NCBI RefSeq assembly: GCF_002332425.1
Contig: NZ_NRGS01000005.1
Span: 232,760-284,111, forward strand
From: Brachybacterium alimentarium
GTDB taxonomy: Bacteria > Actinomycetota > Actinomycetes > Actinomycetales > Dermabacteraceae
Reading direction: 5' to 3'
DNA: 51,352 bases
Under the pieces are notes generated by a model. It had not been told where the DNA came from and made no database searches. It was given only the letters and a program-made list of their open reading frames with translations. This document shows, piece after piece, positions 50,075 to 51,352 of the stretch (within the stretch, counting starts at the first letter, position 1; the number at the start of each line of letters is the position of its first letter). The translations under genes and the position numbers were made by a program.

Positions 50075-50557
50075 TCAGGAGGCGAGGACCTCGTCGAGGA
50101 TGGACTCGGCGTTGGCCTCGTCCGTCTTCTCCGCGAGTGCGAGCTCGGAGACCAGGATCTGGCGGGCCTTGGCGAGCATGCGCTTCTCCCCGGCGGACAG
50201 GCCGCGGTCCTGATCACGGCGCCACAGGTCGCGCACGACCTCGGCGACCTTCTTGACATCACCCGAGGCCAGCTTCTCGACGTTCGCCTTGTAGCGGCGC
50301 GACCAGTTGGTGGGCTCCTCGGTGTAGGGCTGACGCAGCACCTCGAAGACCTCGTCGAGGCCCTCCTTGTCCACGACGTCGCGCACGCCGACGAGGTCGA
50401 CGTTATCGGCGGGAACCTCGATGGTCAGATCGCCCTGGGCGACCTTGAGCTTGAGGTAGGTGCGATCCTCGCCCTTGATGGTGCGGGTCTTGACCTCTTC
50501 GATGAGTGCGGCCCCGTGATGCGGGTAGACGACGGTCTCGCCGACAGCAAAATTCAT
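50075..50557 (-). CDS. carD: CarD, RNA-polymerase-binding transcription factor
   Basis: A 160-residue essential-type actinobacterial factor that stabilises open complexes, notably at rRNA promoters. The N-terminal Tudor-like RNAP-interacting domain has [20 protein letters not shown] and [19 protein letters not shown]. The C-terminal helical DNA-binding domain has [13 protein letters not shown] with the Trp that wedges the upstream fork, and [22 protein letters not shown] 50557 has AAAGGGG upstream. It leads the transcript into the IspD-like gene. Confidence 0.97.
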   Translation of the reverse strand: MNFAVGETVVYPHHGAALIEEVKTRTIKGEDRTYLKLKVAQGDLTIEVPADNVDLVGVRDVVDKEGLDEVFEVLRQPYTEEPTNWSRRYKANVEKLASGDVKKVAEVVRDLWRRDQDRGLSAGEKRMLAKARQILVSELALAEKTDEANAESILDEVLAS

Positions 50558-50582
50558 GTGGTGGGTCCCCTTTCCGCCGACC

Positions 50583-50588
50583 AGTCTA
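50583..50588 (-). promoter_or_regulatory. Candidate -10 box for carD
   Basis: Minus-strand TAGACT would place transcription near 50576 with a leader of about 19 nt that includes the ribosome site. A TATTAT-like AT-rich patch lies just upstream (50606-50612). Confidence 0.4.
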
Positions 50589-50738
50589 GCAGGGGTGGGT
50601 CGTGATAATATCCGCGCTTCCCCATGAATCCGCAGTTCACGGGCGGTTCACGGATGCTTGGCGGGCGTATGTCGCACGCACCGCCGGCCGGGGCCGCCTG
50701 GGCGGGTGCCGTGTGCTGAGCGAGGGGCCCGGGTGGGG

Positions 50739-50744
50739 TAACCT
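50739..50744 (+). promoter_or_regulatory. Candidate -10 box for the lipoprotein gene
   Basis: TAACCT in GGGGTAACCTGTCAG would give a leader of about 53 nt containing the ACAGGAG ribosome site. Confidence 0.4.
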
Positions 50745-50803
50745 GTCAGAGTTGTCCCCAGATCTTCCTGCCGTCCTCTGCGGCACTCGAACAGGAGTCC
50801 TTC

Positions 50804-51292
50804 GTGCGTTCTCGCCGTCTCGTGCTCTCCGCAGCCGCCCTGGGCCTTGCCCTCGCCGCCTCCGGCTGCACGTCCTTCAGCCCGGTGCAGACGCACGAGT
50901 TCTACCAGGCCGGCGATGGCACCAACGCGAACATCGAGCAGGCCGGTGCGGTCTTCGCGGGTGTGCGCGACGCGATCGTCGTGGTCGAGGACGATGGCAC
51001 CGCGACCTTCCACGGCTCCGTCGTGAGCTACGCCAAGGAGGACGTCTCCGTGGAGCTCACGGGCATGTCCGGCGGCAGCACCCTCTTCTCGGCCAGCATC
51101 TCCGTCCCTGCGGAGGGCGTCGTCGACCTCGGCGCGGACGAGGGCCAGCAGGAGATCCCGCTCTCCGACTTCCCGGTGAAGCCCGGTGAGGTCTTCGACC
51201 TCGAGGTCTCGGCCGACGGCCAGAGCGACACCATCTCGGTGCCCGTCGCGGACACCACTCTCAGCCACCTCGGTCCGCCGCCCGCCGGCTGA
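50804..51292 (+). CDS. Predicted lipoprotein of unknown function
   Basis: A 162-residue exported protein: basic N-terminus, hydrophobic stretch and lipobox LAASGC with Cys22 as the lipidation site. The mature part is acidic, with two or three beta-rich segments (AIVVVEDDGTATFHG, VSVELTGMSGG, EIPLSDFPVKPGEVFDLEV) that resemble a small copper-chaperone-like or Ig-like fold. I cannot assign a family. GTG 50804 has AGGAG 6 nt away. It is divergent from carD. No gene is seen between its stop and the window end. Confidence 0.85.
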   Translation: MRSRRLVLSAAALGLALAASGCTSFSPVQTHEFYQAGDGTNANIEQAGAVFAGVRDAIVVVEDDGTATFHGSVVSYAKEDVSVELTGMSGGSTLFSASISVPAEGVVDLGADEGQQEIPLSDFPVKPGEVFDLEVSADGQSDTISVPVADTTLSHLGPPPAG

Positions 51293-51352
51293 TCCGACCG
51301 CGGGCCGGCCCCGCTTCGGCAGGGTCCGCACCGCACGACGAACGCCTCGCAG

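Overview
The window is about 51 kb of very GC-rich, gene-dense bacterial chromosome. Mycothione reductase, a BldC-like regulator next to a DUF3073 gene, an IdeR/DtxR-type repressor, CarD, a GuaB1-type enzyme and many leaderless mRNA starts all point to an actinobacterium. The mix fits Micrococcales, possibly a Brachybacterium-like Dermabacteraceae member; that placement is inference from gene content, not from a search. I see no rRNA, tRNA, CRISPR array, insertion sequence, prophage or attachment site. This is ordinary chromosomal core with lineage-specific modules.

Layout. 0-9.5 kb: a two-domain GNAT protein, a DHA2-type efflux pump divergent from its TetR-family regulator, a NAT_N/GNAT_C-type acyltransferase, phosphoglycerate mutase gpmA, a HAD phosphatase, D-aminoacyl-tRNA deacylase dtd and an APH-like phosphotransferase. 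9.5-17.9 kb: a DUF3151 gene, purA with a coupled run (SCP2-like protein, cutC, small membrane protein), purF-purM, DUF3073, and bldC coupled to an alpha/beta hydrolase. 18-27.7 kb: an LPG-synthase-like membrane protein, a four-helix membrane protein, the UvrD/PcrA helicase tail-to-tail with a GNAT-glyoxalase fusion, a 974-residue membrane/cupredoxin/NirK-like fusion and two small membrane proteins. 27.9-35.2 kb: sucCD, dtxR/ideR, a secreted NlpC/P60 hydrolase, a membrane protein, a Cof-type HAD phosphatase and an RlmA-like rRNA methyltransferase. 35.4-40.1 kb: a UvrA2-like ABC ATPase divergent from a tandem-HTH MerR regulator, followed by mycothione reductase. 40.2-45.7 kb: a very long LCP cell-wall transferase divergent from guaB1, then galE. 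45.8-51.3 kb: ilvA-ispF-orphan PTS EIIB on the minus strand, ispD plus a zinc-ribbon gene on the plus strand, an IspD-like paralogue downstream of carD, and a lipoprotein.

The most interesting signal is in the last block. Two IspD-family genes have lost complementary sets of active-site residues. The one at 48146-48901 keeps the CTP-binding loop but has lost the Thr and Arg of the dimer-swapped beta-arm. The one at 49255-50061 keeps the beta-arm but has lost the CTP loop. Because the IspD active site is built across the dimer interface, the two could form one obligate heterodimer in the MEP isoprenoid pathway. A second window-wide pattern is a -10 hexamer (nAnnnT) placed 6-7 nt upstream of the start codon in 20 genes, 16 of them strict TAnnnT, which implies leaderless transcripts and fixes many start codons. 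A third is a set of in-frame tandem repeats in linkers of otherwise conserved enzymes.
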